From positions 1 to 64,000 of the forward strand of contig NZ_JABBYO010000006.1 of NCBI RefSeq assembly GCF_012958305.1: DNA of 64,000 nt, read 5' to 3'. Positions 35,609-45,615 of the stretch are shown here, piece after piece. The DNA is from Tautonia rosea (GTDB taxonomy: Bacteria; Planctomycetota; Planctomycetia; Isosphaerales; Isosphaeraceae). How positions within the stretch are numbered: the stretch's first letter is position 1; every line of letters starts with the position of its first letter. The notes beneath the pieces are model-generated. The model did not search any database and had not been told where the DNA came from. It worked only from the letters and a program-made list of their open reading frames with translations. Made by a program: the position numbers and the translations under genes.

Positions 35609-36904
35609 ATGCTGACGCCGAGCCAGGAAGACCTTCGGATCATTACACTTGGTCCCGGCCGGGTCCGGTCGCCAATGGCCTCGGAGGCGAACGTCAAGTT
35701 TGTGGACGACCGAACCCGGGTGCGATTCCAGCAAGAAATCGGGCCGGACATCGCTGACCTAGGGGATCTCGGGTTTGAGAAGGCGGGGCCTCGTGAGCAT
35801 CTGTTTTTCGATCCGAGTCGGGTGACGGCGGCCATAGTGACCTGCGGCGGCCTGTGTCCGGGGTTGAACAACGTCATCCGGTCCGTGACGCTCGAACTGC
35901 ACTTCAACTACGGCGTGAGGCGGATTCTGGGGATTCGCGAAGGCTATCGCGGGTTGAACCCGGAGATCGCCTCGGAACCGAAAGTCTTGACCCTGGAGGG
36001 ACTGTCGGAAATCCAGAACCTCGGCGGGACGGTCCTGGGAAGTTCCCGAGGTCCGCAACCGGCCGAGACGATGGTCGATTTTCTGGTCGATCGAGAAATC
36101 GACATGCTCTTTTGCGTCGGTGGCGATGGAACGATGCGGGGGGCGCATGCGGTCGTTGAGGAGGTTGCCCGGCGCGGCCTGCGCAAGGCGGTCGTGGGCA
36201 TTCCGAAGACGATCGACAACGATATTCAGTACGTGTCCTCCTCGTTCGGCTACTCGACCGCCCTGCAAAAAGCCGAGGAGGTGATCCGAGGGGCGCACGT
36301 CGAGGCGAAGGGAACCCCGAACGGCATCGGCCTGGTGAAACTGATGGGCCGCGATGCCGGGTTCATCGCCGCCGGAGCGGCGTTGGCCAGCACCGAGTCG
36401 AACTTTGTCTTGATTCCGGAGATTCCCTTCCCGCTGGAGGGTTCGGGCGGCTTCCTCGACGCCGTCGAGCAGCGCATCCGGCGCCGGGGTCACGCGGTCA
36501 TCGTTGTGGCCGAAGGGGCGGGTCAACACCTGTTCGAAGGAACGGAGCTGGGGCGCGATGCCTCCGGAAATCGGAAATATGTGGACATTGGGACATTCCT
36601 CCGCGATCGGATCACACAGCATTTTGCCGAGGTTGGCCTGGAGTTGAATCTCAAGTACTTTGATCCGAGCTATCTGATTCGGAGCGTTCCAGCGAACAGC
36701 CGAGACCGGATTCTCAGCGATCAGTTCGCCCGCGCCGCCGGCCACGCGGCGATGGCGGGAAAGACCGACGTGGTGATCGGCTTCTGGGGAGAAACGATGG
36801 TTCACGTGCCGATTCGAACGGTTGTTTCCGGCAAGAAGCGGATCGACGTGAGGGGCGACGGCTGGAACTCGGTCCTTAACGCCACGGGACAGCCGCGCTG
36901 GTGA
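35609..36904 (+). CDS. ATP-dependent 6-phosphofructokinase (long group)
   Basis: A 431-residue phosphofructokinase phosphorylating fructose 6-phosphate in glycolysis. Key motifs: VTCGGLCPGLNNVIR, the nucleotide loop FCVGGDGTMRGA, the catalytic PKTIDNDI, and MGRDAGFIA. Gly after GGD predicts ATP as donor, while Lys in PKTIDND is the residue found in pyrophosphate enzymes; this combination is known from plant and trypanosomatid ATP-PFKs. The start ATG at 35609 follows AAGGA at 6 bases; GTG at 35582 and ATG at 35585 are in frame. Monocistronic, convergent with rarA. Confidence 0.93.
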   Translation: MLTPSQEDLRIITLGPGRVRSPMASEANVKFVDDRTRVRFQQEIGPDIADLGDLGFEKAGPREHLFFDPSRVTAAIVTCGGLCPGLNNVIRSVTLELHFNYGVRRILGIREGYRGLNPEIASEPKVLTLEGLSEIQNLGGTVLGSSRGPQPAETMVDFLVDREIDMLFCVGGDGTMRGAHAVVEEVARRGLRKAVVGIPKTIDNDIQYVSSSFGYSTALQKAEEVIRGAHVEAKGTPNGIGLVKLMGRDAGFIAAGAALASTESNFVLIPEIPFPLEGSGGFLDAVEQRIRRRGHAVIVVAEGAGQHLFEGTELGRDASGNRKYVDIGTFLRDRITQHFAEVGLELNLKYFDPSYLIRSVPANSRDRILSDQFARAAGHAAMAGKTDVVIGFWGETMVHVPIRTVVSGKKRIDVRGDGWNSVLNATGQPRW

Positions 36905-36932
36905 GGGAGCAAAACCGGAGCATCCTGATCGA

Positions 36933-38234
36933 TCAGCCAAGTTCCTCGGGATCGACGTACGAGCGGCCGACCAGGGACTCGGGCAAGCAGGTCATGGCCT
37001 CTCGGGCGGCCGGATCGTCGTGAACGTAGCGATAGCCTTTGCCGTATCCGGCTGAGGCCATCAAAGGGGTGACGGCGTTGCGCAGGTGGAGCGGCACGGG
37101 AAGGTTCGCCGTCTCGGCCGCATCCTTCGCCGCGGCCTGGTAGGCGCGTTTGATCAGGTTCGACTTGGGAGCGCGGGCGAGATACAGTGTGGCTTGCGAC
37201 AGGGGATAGAGGGCCTCGGGCAGGCCGATCAGTCGGGTGATCTCGGCCGCGGCGTGAGCTTGCACCATCGCATTCGGATCGGCCAGGCCCACATCTTCAC
37301 TGGCGAGAATGCAAAGTCGACGCGCGATGAAGATTGGATCGGCCCCGCCTTCGATCAGGCGAGCCAGCCAGTAGAGCGCGGCATTCGCATCGGAATTCCG
37401 CAAACTTTTGATGAGGGCCGACGCCAGGTTGTAGTGGTCTTCCCCCCCTTTGTCATAAGCGAATCGCGAGCGGCCGAGGGCCTCGACGATGGTGGACTCA
37501 TCCACGAGGCGCTTGCCGTCCTTGCCCGGCGCAATCGACAATACCGCGGCTTCAAGCGCCGAGAGGGCGACACGGACATCCCCGCCGGAAAAGCGGGCCA
37601 AGCGTCCCAACTCGGCCCCTGGCACGTCGGGATGGAGCGAGGCCAGGCCGCGATCGGGATCGTCGAGCGCTCGCCGCAGGAGGGACACGATCTGCGACTC
37701 ATCCAGCGGGTGGAGGATGACCGTCTTGCATCGCGAGAGCAAGGCGGCGTTGACCTCGAACGACGGGTTCTCGGTCGTCGCTCCCAGGAGCGTGACCGTG
37801 CCGTCCTCGACGGCGGGCAACAGGGCGTCTTGCTGGCCTTTGTTGAAGCGGTGAATCTCATCAATGAACAAAAGTGTATGTAAAAAATGACGACGAGCGT
37901 CGCGGGCGGTTGCAATGGCCTCGCGAAGCTCCTTGACCCCGGAGAGCACCGCCGAGAGCGGTGCGAACCGCGTCCGATCCCGGCGCGCCAGCAACCGGGC
38001 CAGGGTCGTTTTTCCCGTACCGGGAGGCCCCCAAAGAATCATCGACGGAATCCGCCCCGACCCCTCGACGAGCCGGCGGAGCATCTTGCCGGGGCCGATC
38101 AGATGCTCCTGGCCGACGAACTCATCGAGCGACCGGGGACGCATCCGATCGGCAAGCGGCGCATTCGGGTCGACGGCATCAGTATCGTCGTCGTCGGGCT
38201 CGTCGAATAGGCTCTGGGTCTGCTCACGGGGCAT
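36933..38234 (-). CDS. rarA: Replication-associated recombination protein RarA (MgsA)
   Basis: A 433-residue AAA+ ATPase of the RarA/MgsA/WRNIP1 family that acts at stalled replication forks, usually as a tetramer. Order: a short acidic N-terminus with SLFDEP (resembling a clamp or SSB contact motif), Walker A GPPGTGKT (69-76), Walker B LLFIDEIH (121-128), sensor 1 GATTENP (151-157), then the family C-terminal oligomerisation domain with [16 protein letters not shown] and GYRYVHDDP. Length and motifs are normal. It is followed by an exported methyltransferase gene upstream of its start on the same strand, with only 21 bases between. Confidence 0.97.
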   Translation of the reverse strand: MPREQTQSLFDEPDDDDTDAVDPNAPLADRMRPRSLDEFVGQEHLIGPGKMLRRLVEGSGRIPSMILWGPPGTGKTTLARLLARRDRTRFAPLSAVLSGVKELREAIATARDARRHFLHTLLFIDEIHRFNKGQQDALLPAVEDGTVTLLGATTENPSFEVNAALLSRCKTVILHPLDESQIVSLLRRALDDPDRGLASLHPDVPGAELGRLARFSGGDVRVALSALEAAVLSIAPGKDGKRLVDESTIVEALGRSRFAYDKGGEDHYNLASALIKSLRNSDANAALYWLARLIEGGADPIFIARRLCILASEDVGLADPNAMVQAHAAAEITRLIGLPEALYPLSQATLYLARAPKSNLIKRAYQAAAKDAAETANLPVPLHLRNAVTPLMASAGYGKGYRYVHDDPAAREAMTCLPESLVGRSYVDPEELG

Positions 38235-38255
38235 GGGCGGGGCCTCGTGGTGTGT

Positions 38256-39086
<831 letters not shown>

Positions 39087-39202
39087 GATGGTATCCTCAT
39101 CGGCTCGGGATCGTCGAGGGACGGCAATCCGTTCCCCTCGCCGATCATGGTAGGCGACGATCGCCTCGGGGACCAGTCGAAGCGAAGAAAGGTAGCAAAC
39201 CG

Positions 39203-39718
39203 ATGGCATCGCGTCGGCAGCTCTGGACGGTTGGCTATGGAGCCTGGGCGGCTTCGGTGCGGGCGGATCGGCTGGTCAAGGCTCTGGTCGATCGGGGGAT
39301 TACCCGGCTGGTCGATGTCCGGATCGCCCCGTGTTCGTCCGACCTCGACCCGAAGCGGACCTACGGCCCTCGTCCCTGGCATCTTCACGCAGGAGAAGCA
39401 GGGATCAACACGCTGCTCGGTCAATCGGGGATTGCGTATGAGTGGATCGTCGAGTTGGGCAACCCGCAACGGCAGGACCCGAGCATGGCCGTCCTTCGTG
39501 CCCATCTGGCCGACCCCTCCGGAGACTGGCCAGTGCATCGCGGCCTGGCTCGCCTGGCCGATCGAGTCCGGCAACCAGGGGCGGTGGTCTGCTTACTCTG
39601 CGCCTGTGCCGAGGCGAACCGGTGCCATCGAACCGTGATTGCGCACGCACTGAACGATCGGTCCTTCTCGGGAGAGCTGGAAATTCTCGATGTACGGGCA
39701 GGAGGCAGGAGGCACTAG
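39203..39718 (+). CDS. DUF488 family protein
   Basis: A 171-residue soluble protein of the DUF488 family. The N-terminal WTVGYGAWA (usually TIGHS/TIGYG), LVDVRIAP followed by a Ser/Thr-rich linker, and the C-terminal CLLCACAEANRCHRTVIA (C...E...CHR) are the conserved blocks. Function is unknown; the cysteine and histidine set suggests metal or redox chemistry. It is divergent from the exported methyltransferase and convergent with the DUF155-like gene. Confidence 0.88.
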   Translation: MASRRQLWTVGYGAWAASVRADRLVKALVDRGITRLVDVRIAPCSSDLDPKRTYGPRPWHLHAGEAGINTLLGQSGIAYEWIVELGNPQRQDPSMAVLRAHLADPSGDWPVHRGLARLADRVRQPGAVVCLLCACAEANRCHRTVIAHALNDRSFSGELEILDVRAGGRRH

Positions 39719-39745
39719 GAATCGCGTGAGAGAGACGAATGCACA

Positions 39746-40837
39746 TCAGCGGAAAAAGGCGAGGACAATTTCCATCGCGATCAGCAGGATGATGATCAGT
39801 TCCAGGAACTCGGCGCGGCGGTGGCCGGCCTGAGAGAGGAGCAGGTCGTAGACGTTGCCCACGGTTTCGAGCTTGCGGCGGATCGAGTTCTGCCACTCTG
39901 AAAGGTGGAACCGGGCGGAGGCGAGGTCGTAGATCCGCACCAGATATTGATCGCCGATCAGCTTCAGGGCATTATCGGCCCGCTCGAACAGGCTGGTGGC
40001 CTCGATCTCCAGCTCGCGGACCTGGCGGACGGCGTCGTTGTGCGTGGGAGACCAGACCATCGGCAGGCGGACTCGGGGACGATCAGGGTGAATGGTGGCG
40101 TAGGCACGTTCGATCCGGTCGTCGAGGCGGTCGTCGATGTGTCGATATTCGAGCAACTGAACATTCGCGAATTCGAGGACCTGAATCGTGTCGTCGCAAT
40201 CGCGGTCGGCCACGACGGCGGCGGCCCAGTCGATCACGATGGCGTCGTTCGGCGCGTAGGAGAGCGAAAGCCGGGTGGCCTCCTGGATCTCCTGCGGCGA
40301 CATCGAGCCGGCTTCGAGCCGGACGAGCCCGGCCAGCCATTCGCGACGGGTGTCGAGCCAGTCGGGAGAGGCCTCGCCGAGCTGGAAGATGACGTATTCC
40401 TCGCTCAGGTCGCTCACCTCGAACTCGGTGACGACCGGCCGGATGCGGTCGAGCCAGGGGGCGAGCACCAGCCGGGCCGAGGCGGTCAGGTCGGCCGGTT
40501 CGGCCAGCTCTCCGGCCAGGGTGAGCAACTCGTCGGGGGTCATGCTGACCGGGAACCGGAAGACGAGCGAGATGGCGCCGAAGTCAAACAGCGAGAGGTC
40601 GGCCCGGGGCGGCTCGACCGATCGGGCCGGGGCCGGCAGGGCCACGCCCGAGGCGTCGAGCGTCAGCCGAAGCGGGGCAGGGCGATACCGGATCGATTCG
40701 GGGGTCCGGCGCCTTCGGGTCAGGCCGCCCGCCTCTCCCGAGAGCAACGGCCGGGCTCGCTCCAGGTCGATCTCGTACCCGAGGTCGAAGGCAAAGGCCA
40801 GGTGGATGATCGCGTCAATCGGCGTGTCAGGGTCCAT
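39746..40837 (-). CDS. C-terminally membrane-anchored protein, possibly RMD1/DUF155-like
   Basis: A 363-residue protein ending in one membrane segment (LELIIILLIAMEIVLAFFR). The mixed alpha/beta body, the Asp/Glu-rich helices (HRHIDDRLDDRIERAYATIH region) and the terminal helix-TM resemble the RMD1/YagE (DUF155) layout, where the last TM reads similarly, but I cannot confirm membership. ATG at 40837 is chosen since upstream sequence belongs to the neighbouring kinase. It lies 43 bases downstream of the kinase gene on the same strand, so it is probably co-transcribed and may be a kinase target. Confidence 0.62.
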   Translation of the reverse strand: MDPDTPIDAIIHLAFAFDLGYEIDLERARPLLSGEAGGLTRRRRTPESIRYRPAPLRLTLDASGVALPAPARSVEPPRADLSLFDFGAISLVFRFPVSMTPDELLTLAGELAEPADLTASARLVLAPWLDRIRPVVTEFEVSDLSEEYVIFQLGEASPDWLDTRREWLAGLVRLEAGSMSPQEIQEATRLSLSYAPNDAIVIDWAAAVVADRDCDDTIQVLEFANVQLLEYRHIDDRLDDRIERAYATIHPDRPRVRLPMVWSPTHNDAVRQVRELEIEATSLFERADNALKLIGDQYLVRIYDLASARFHLSEWQNSIRRKLETVGNVYDLLLSQAGHRRAEFLELIIILLIAMEIVLAFFR

Positions 40838-40880
40838 GAGCAGCGGCCGTCCAAAGGAGGGTGGAAGGAAGAGGACAGGA

Positions 40881-42668
40881 TCAGGTCTTCGCCAGGGTTT
40901 CGGGTTCGGAGGTCCGCCACCATTGCGCGGCGAGGGTGGCATTCCAGTGCTCGGCGCACGAGCAGTCGGCCAGAGCCTGGCCAAGGGCCTCGGCCGTCGG
41001 GAACCGGTTGAGCGGATCTTTCGACAGGCAGCGCAGGACGACCCGTTCCAGGTCCTCCGGCATCGACTTCCGGAGCCGAGAGGGAGGGACGACCGGATCT
41101 CTCGCCACGGCGGCCATCACCCGCAACGGGGTGTCTCCCAGGTGAGGCGGCCGGCCGGTCAGCAGGTAGTAGGCGACGGCGCCGAGGGCGTAGAGATCGC
41201 TGCGGAGGTCGAGCCTCGGGTCGCCGGTCGCCTGTTCCGGAGACATGTAGAGCGGCGTGCCCGTAACGACGTCGAGCCGGTCGATACCGGTCTCGGCCGA
41301 GTCGCCGCCGACGGTCTTGACCAGGCCGAAGTCGAGCACCTTGGTCACGTCGCACCGTCCTCCTCGAATGGCAGCGAACAGGTTCGCCGGTTTCAGGTCG
41401 CGGTGGATCATTCCGGCCGAGTGGGCCTCGGCCAGCGAGTCGCACGCCTGGCGGAGCAGGTAGGCAACCCGTCCCGGATCGAGCGGCCCGTGACGTTCGA
41501 CCAGGGTATCGAGCGGCAAGCCGCGAAGGTATTCCATCACATAATAGAACGTGCCGTCCTCGGTCCGGCCGTAGTCGTAGACCTCGATCGTGTTCCAGTG
41601 GGTCAGGCGGGCCATCGCGCGGACTTCCAGCTCGAACCGGCGCAAGACGACCGGGTCGCCCGCGCGGTCGGGTCGGATGAGCTTGATCGCGCAGGGGCGC
41701 TTCAAGAGCTTGTGCTCGGCCAGATGCACCTCTCCCATGCCGCCGCCGCCGATTCGATCGCGCAGCACATACTGGCCAAGCCGTCGAGCCTCGAAGGCTT
41801 CGACCCGCAAGGCGTTGATCAAATGGGTGCCGTAGACGGCGATCAGGACTGCGAGAAACAGGATGAGCAGGTTGGTCGAAATCTGCTCGAAGGTCGCCAG
41901 TTGCTCGACCATTGACTGTCGGCCGGCGGTCCGAATCATCACCGACATTTGCACCAGGCCGGTAATCGCGAAGATCAGGCCGACGGCAATGGCGGCACGT
42001 CGCCACCGGTTCGGAATAAAAAGCCCGTAGAGAATAATTAAAATCATCACATAGATAACCGTCATCTCGACACTGGCAATCAACCGTCCGGCGGCCTGAA
42101 CCAGGGCGCTGATGGTGGCCAGGTCGGGCGGAGACTCGCTGGCAAGCGTGTTGCGGATGACCGTATCGCCCCGCTCGATCCATCGGGTGGTCGAGGCGAA
42201 GTGCAAGGTGCCGAAGAAGGCCAAAGCGGAGCTGAACAGGGCAAATTCGAACTGGCGAAGCCGCTGCATCGACCAGTCGTTCCGCTCCGAGAGCAAGGCG
42301 ATCAGGGCCCCCTGCGTCACCAGGGCCACCGCGTGAAAAATCCGGACGAACAGGTTCACCCCGGCGGATCCGGGGTCGAGAAACTGGTTGCGCACGAAGA
42401 AGGCGCCGAAGCCCGTCAGCAAGATGATCGCCACCGCCCTGAGCCGCACACAAAGCAACAGCCGCGTCTCGTCCGACAGATCGACCGCGCCCTCGACGAC
42501 CTCGACCGGTCGGCCGTCTTGCTGGCTTTGCCCCCCCGAGACTCCCGAGGACTCGGGAGCGTTCGCGGGAACCTCGCCGCGCTCGATGGCCTCGGCGGTG
42601 GCCAGATCGATGGTTTCGGCCAGTCGGTCGGTCGCGTTCCGGAGGTGTTCGGATCGAGGCGATTCCAT
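40881..42668 (-). CDS. Membrane Ser/Thr protein kinase with N-terminal multi-TM domain
   Basis: A 595-residue Hanks-type kinase whose membrane domain is N-terminal, reverse of the usual PknB order. Residues 1-70 are cytosolic; about six or seven TM segments lie in 75-285, and the kinase domain covers about 292-560. Motifs: GGGGMGEVHLAEH (P-loop), CAIKLIRPD (Lys), HRDLKPANLF (catalytic loop), LDFGLVKT (DFG), and GTPLYMSPEQ. The C-terminal 35 residues include a CSCAEHW segment. No extracellular sensor domain is visible, so the membrane bundle may be the sensor. It heads a two-gene unit with the DUF155-like protein. Confidence 0.93.
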   Translation of the reverse strand: MESPRSEHLRNATDRLAETIDLATAEAIERGEVPANAPESSGVSGGQSQQDGRPVEVVEGAVDLSDETRLLLCVRLRAVAIILLTGFGAFFVRNQFLDPGSAGVNLFVRIFHAVALVTQGALIALLSERNDWSMQRLRQFEFALFSSALAFFGTLHFASTTRWIERGDTVIRNTLASESPPDLATISALVQAAGRLIASVEMTVIYVMILIILYGLFIPNRWRRAAIAVGLIFAITGLVQMSVMIRTAGRQSMVEQLATFEQISTNLLILFLAVLIAVYGTHLINALRVEAFEARRLGQYVLRDRIGGGGMGEVHLAEHKLLKRPCAIKLIRPDRAGDPVVLRRFELEVRAMARLTHWNTIEVYDYGRTEDGTFYYVMEYLRGLPLDTLVERHGPLDPGRVAYLLRQACDSLAEAHSAGMIHRDLKPANLFAAIRGGRCDVTKVLDFGLVKTVGGDSAETGIDRLDVVTGTPLYMSPEQATGDPRLDLRSDLYALGAVAYYLLTGRPPHLGDTPLRVMAAVARDPVVPPSRLRKSMPEDLERVVLRCLSKDPLNRFPTAEALGQALADCSCAEHWNATLAAQWWRTSEPETLAKT

Positions 42669-43044
42669 CAGTACGGCTCAGAGGTGCGGTCGATCGAGCG
42701 AAGGGGACAGCCTCGGGGATCGCGACCCGCCGAAGCTCGTCGCAAGGTCTGGGAGATCGACCCGAACGGGGGGGGAGGGCCGATGGATCACGATCACGGT
42801 CAAAACGCGCCTTGATCTCCAGCGAGGACGGCTGGGGTCTTCGACGCGGTCCCTTGGGGGGGCTTGGCCTTTGAGTGTCTGGGGGCTGCGTCGTGGCCCC
42901 TTCAAGCGGTTGCTCAAGGCCGTTCGGGAGCTCGCGTCGGGGCGGTCACTCCAAGGTCGGAGGTTCGTCGGATGTTCGGAACGGCGATGCGCGACGGTCG
43001 TCGAGGGAACGCCGGGCGTCTCGACCCGTGAGCGTCGGGCCGAC
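42669..43044. other. Gap between kinase and modC, nothing recognised
   Basis: About 375 bases of GC-rich DNA with arginine-rich open frames only. It must include the kinase promoter; no clear box, hairpin or repeat stood out. Confidence 0.4.
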
Positions 43045-44289
43045 TCAGAAGCCGTCCTGAGACCCCTCGGTGCCGACCCGAACACTCCTCGCCCTGACGA
43101 TCATCCGGACTGCGAGCCCCGGTTGCAACGCCAAGGCGTCGGTGGCTTCGGTTGTGATGCGGACACTCCATCGTACCGCGCCGGTGGTCACAATCACCTC
43201 GGTCAAGGCGCCAAGCGGCACACAACGCTCAACCTCGCCGGGAATCAGGTTTCGCGCACTGAGCCCGGCGACTGGCCCGAGCAGCAGGTCAATCTCATCG
43301 GCCCCGACCGAGACGACGACCTCGGCCCCGATCGGGTGATTGACCTTCGGGACGATCAGGTCCGGGCCGCCGTCGAGGAGCAGGCGGGTCGAGTGTTCCT
43401 CGTGCCCGGTCACGATCCCTCGCAACGTGTTGGTCTGAGAGTCTGCCCGAGTCGTCCCATTCCCGTCGTCCCGCAGGGAAAACCGCCGGCTCAGAAGGTC
43501 ACCGGGGGGGCCTTCGGCGACGATCCGGCCCCCGTCGAGCAGCAGCAGGCGATCGCCGAGGCGCGAGGCCTCGGCCGGGCTGTGGGTGACATACAGCACC
43601 GGCACCCCTTCGCGGCGCTGGATGCGGCGAAGGCGATCAACCAGGGCGTCTCGGGCGTCCAGATCCAGGGCGCTGAACGGCTCGTCGCAAAGCAGCAGCT
43701 CGGGCCTCGGCGCCAGGGCTCGGGCGAGCGCGACCCGCTGCCGTTCCCCTCCCGAGAGTGTGCTCGGCCGCCGATCGAGCAAGGCGTCGACCCCGCAGAG
43801 CGCCGCCACCTCGGCCAGACGGCCCTGGGCGTCTCGCCTCGGCCACCCGGCCAGGCCAAACCGGAGGTTGCCCGCGACACTCAGATGAGGAAAGAGCCGG
43901 TCGTCCTGAAAGATCATGCCGATCCGACGCCGTCGCAGCGGCTCGCAGACCCGCGTGTGTCGATCGAGGAGAAGCCGGCCGCCCAGGCGGACCCGGCCTT
44001 CGTCCGGTTGATCGAGCCCGGCAATCAGGCGCAGCAAGGTCGTTTTCCCCGCCCCCGACCGCCCGAACAGCACGACCACCTCGCGGCCGACGGTCACGGT
44101 TGCGTCGAGCACCAATCCGGGATGCACCCGATGCCTCACGGAGACCTCCAGCAGCGGGAGGCCATTGCCCGGGGCTCGGGAATCATCGGTCGTTGAGGGA
44201 AGCTCCCGATCTGGCCGTTCCGAAGGTTCGGAATCGGGGGGATCAGGCCGGGGCGTTCCTCGGTTCCTCAGAGGAAGGGAGTGGTTCAT
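43045..44289 (-). CDS. modC: Molybdate ABC transporter ATP-binding protein
   Basis: A 414-residue ATPase of the molybdate importer. A disordered 45-residue N-terminus precedes the ABC domain (about 46-270): Walker A FGRSGAGKTT, signature LSGGERQRVALARAL, Walker B LLLCDEPFSALD, H-loop YVTHSPAEASRLGD. Residues about 300-410 form a molybdate-binding TOBE/Mop-type domain (NLIPGEVERCVPLGALTEVIV). The start overlaps the modB stop by 4 bases (44286-44289), the usual translational coupling. No modA or ModE gene is nearby. Confidence 0.93.
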   Translation of the reverse strand: MNHSLPLRNRGTPRPDPPDSEPSERPDRELPSTTDDSRAPGNGLPLLEVSVRHRVHPGLVLDATVTVGREVVVLFGRSGAGKTTLLRLIAGLDQPDEGRVRLGGRLLLDRHTRVCEPLRRRRIGMIFQDDRLFPHLSVAGNLRFGLAGWPRRDAQGRLAEVAALCGVDALLDRRPSTLSGGERQRVALARALAPRPELLLCDEPFSALDLDARDALVDRLRRIQRREGVPVLYVTHSPAEASRLGDRLLLLDGGRIVAEGPPGDLLSRRFSLRDDGNGTTRADSQTNTLRGIVTGHEEHSTRLLLDGGPDLIVPKVNHPIGAEVVVSVGADEIDLLLGPVAGLSARNLIPGEVERCVPLGALTEVIVTTGAVRWSVRITTEATDALALQPGLAVRMIVRARSVRVGTEGSQDGF

Positions 44290-44990
44290 TCGCTCGGCTT
44301 CAAGGGCGTGCGCTCCGGTTTCGAGGAGCCGGGCATGACCCGATTGACCACAATCAAGAGCACAATGGCCACCGACGCGATCAGGGTCGAGAGCCAGGCC
44401 GCGGTGGCCGGTTGCCCGGCCTCGACCGAATCATAAATGGCCATCGCCGCGGTGCGGGTCCGGCCGGGAATGTCGCCGGCGACCATCAACGAGGCGCCGA
44501 AGTCTCCCAGGGCTCGGGCAAAGGCGAGCAAGGCTCCGGCCAGAAGCCCTCGCCAGGCCAGCGGGAGCGTCACCCGAAGCAAGACGCTCGACTCGCGTCG
44601 GCCGAGCAATCGGGCCGCGTCTTCCAGCCCCGGATCGACCGCCTCGATCGCCCCCCGAGCCGGTAGCAGGAACAGCGGAAAGGCCGCCACGGTCGCCGCG
44701 ATCACCAGCCCCGACCAGTGAAAGACCGGCACCCCGCCGAACAGATGCTCCAGCACCCTCCCCACCGGCCCCTGGCGTCCGAGCATCAACAGCAAAACGT
44801 AGCCGAGGACCGTCGGCGGCAAGACCAGCGGCAGCGTCATGAGCCCTGTGAGCAACCCTTTACCCGGAAACCGCCCCCGGGCCAGCAGAATCGCGATCGG
44901 CAGACCGACAACGACCACCGTCAGGGTCGCCAGCAGCGCCACCCGGATCGACAGCAGCAACGGCCCGATCGTCTCGATGCTCACCACCAC
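44286..44990 (-). CDS. modB: Molybdate ABC transporter permease
   Basis: A 234-residue permease with five or six membrane segments. The permease signature EAARLLGRRESSVLLRVTLPLAWRGLLAG-type loop (near residues 135-165) contacts ModC, and FARALGDFGASLMVAGDIPG is the typical ModB/CysT end motif. It is the first gene of the modBC unit. In most bacteria modA precedes modB; here the 600 bases upstream hold only repeats, so the binding protein must be elsewhere. Family neighbours also carry tungstate or sulfate, but molybdate is favoured by the TOBE domain of modC. Confidence 0.92.
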   Translation of the reverse strand: MVVSIETIGPLLLSIRVALLATLTVVVVGLPIAILLARGRFPGKGLLTGLMTLPLVLPPTVLGYVLLLMLGRQGPVGRVLEHLFGGVPVFHWSGLVIAATVAAFPLFLLPARGAIEAVDPGLEDAARLLGRRESSVLLRVTLPLAWRGLLAGALLAFARALGDFGASLMVAGDIPGRTRTAAMAIYDSVEAGQPATAAWLSTLIASVAIVLLIVVNRVMPGSSKPERTPLKPSE

Positions 44991-45244
44991 GCGATTGATC
45001 GCTCGCCCGAATCGATTGCGAATCGTTGCTCCCGAGAGACGCTCGACGCACTCTTACCCTAACCGCCCGCCCGGAACCGGGAAACCCCTCGCCCGATCTT
45101 CCGACGCCCCCACCGCCCTGTGGACCCCGACCGCCCCCGACCGCCATGATGGCCCCAATGAGGTCCCTGAACCTCGGTCGCGATGGGGCTCCCTCCTCGT
45201 GTGAGGGAACGTCGTCCCGCTCGATACGGTTTGCACTCTCTGCC

Positions 45245-45490
45245 TCCAGCCTCCGGCTCCCTCTCCCCCTCCCGTGGTGGCGAGGGATCAATCCGGCTCC
45301 CTCTCCCCCGCCCGTGGGGGAGAGGGCCGGGTGAGGGTGCCTTGTTCAGGACGCACGACCTTGCGATCGAACCTCCAGCCCCCTCACCCGGCCTTGCGGC
45401 CACCTTGTTCCCCCGCTTGCGAGGGAGAGGACTGGCAATCTGCCCCCCTCTCTCCACCCAGCGGGGACGAGGGCCGGGGTAAGGGGTCCT
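45245..45490. repeat. Cluster of CTCTCCC/GGCCGGGT intergenic repeat units
   Basis: At least four units, in both directions, fill the gap between modB and the aldolase. Examples are CCCTCTCCC...GAGAGGGCCGGGTGAGGG (45301-45339) and its inverse CCCCTCACCCGGCCTTGCGG (45379-45398). The inverse unit holds the 18-mer found inverted at 13341-13358. Each unit can fold into a hairpin. The rest of 44991-45615 shows no gene. Confidence 0.75.
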
Positions 45491-45615
45491 CGTCCGGATC
45501 GCAATCAGCGCAGTTGCCCTGGAGCGATCACGAGACGACGATCAACGATCTCATGCAACGTTGCCACCCAAAGGATTTTCGTCCCCGATCTCTCAAACTC
45601 GGAGCTTTTCCGTCC

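Noticed and set aside
33769-35907. Minus-strand frame of 712 codons opposite the sulfatase-HEAT gene
   Set aside because: It overlaps a gene with complete sulfatase motifs and has an Arg/Val-rich, domain-free product.
45059-45457. Minus-strand frame in the modB upstream gap as modA
   Set aside because: Its product is translated from repeat units (Pro/Arg/Gly-rich) and lacks a signal peptide or binding-protein fold.
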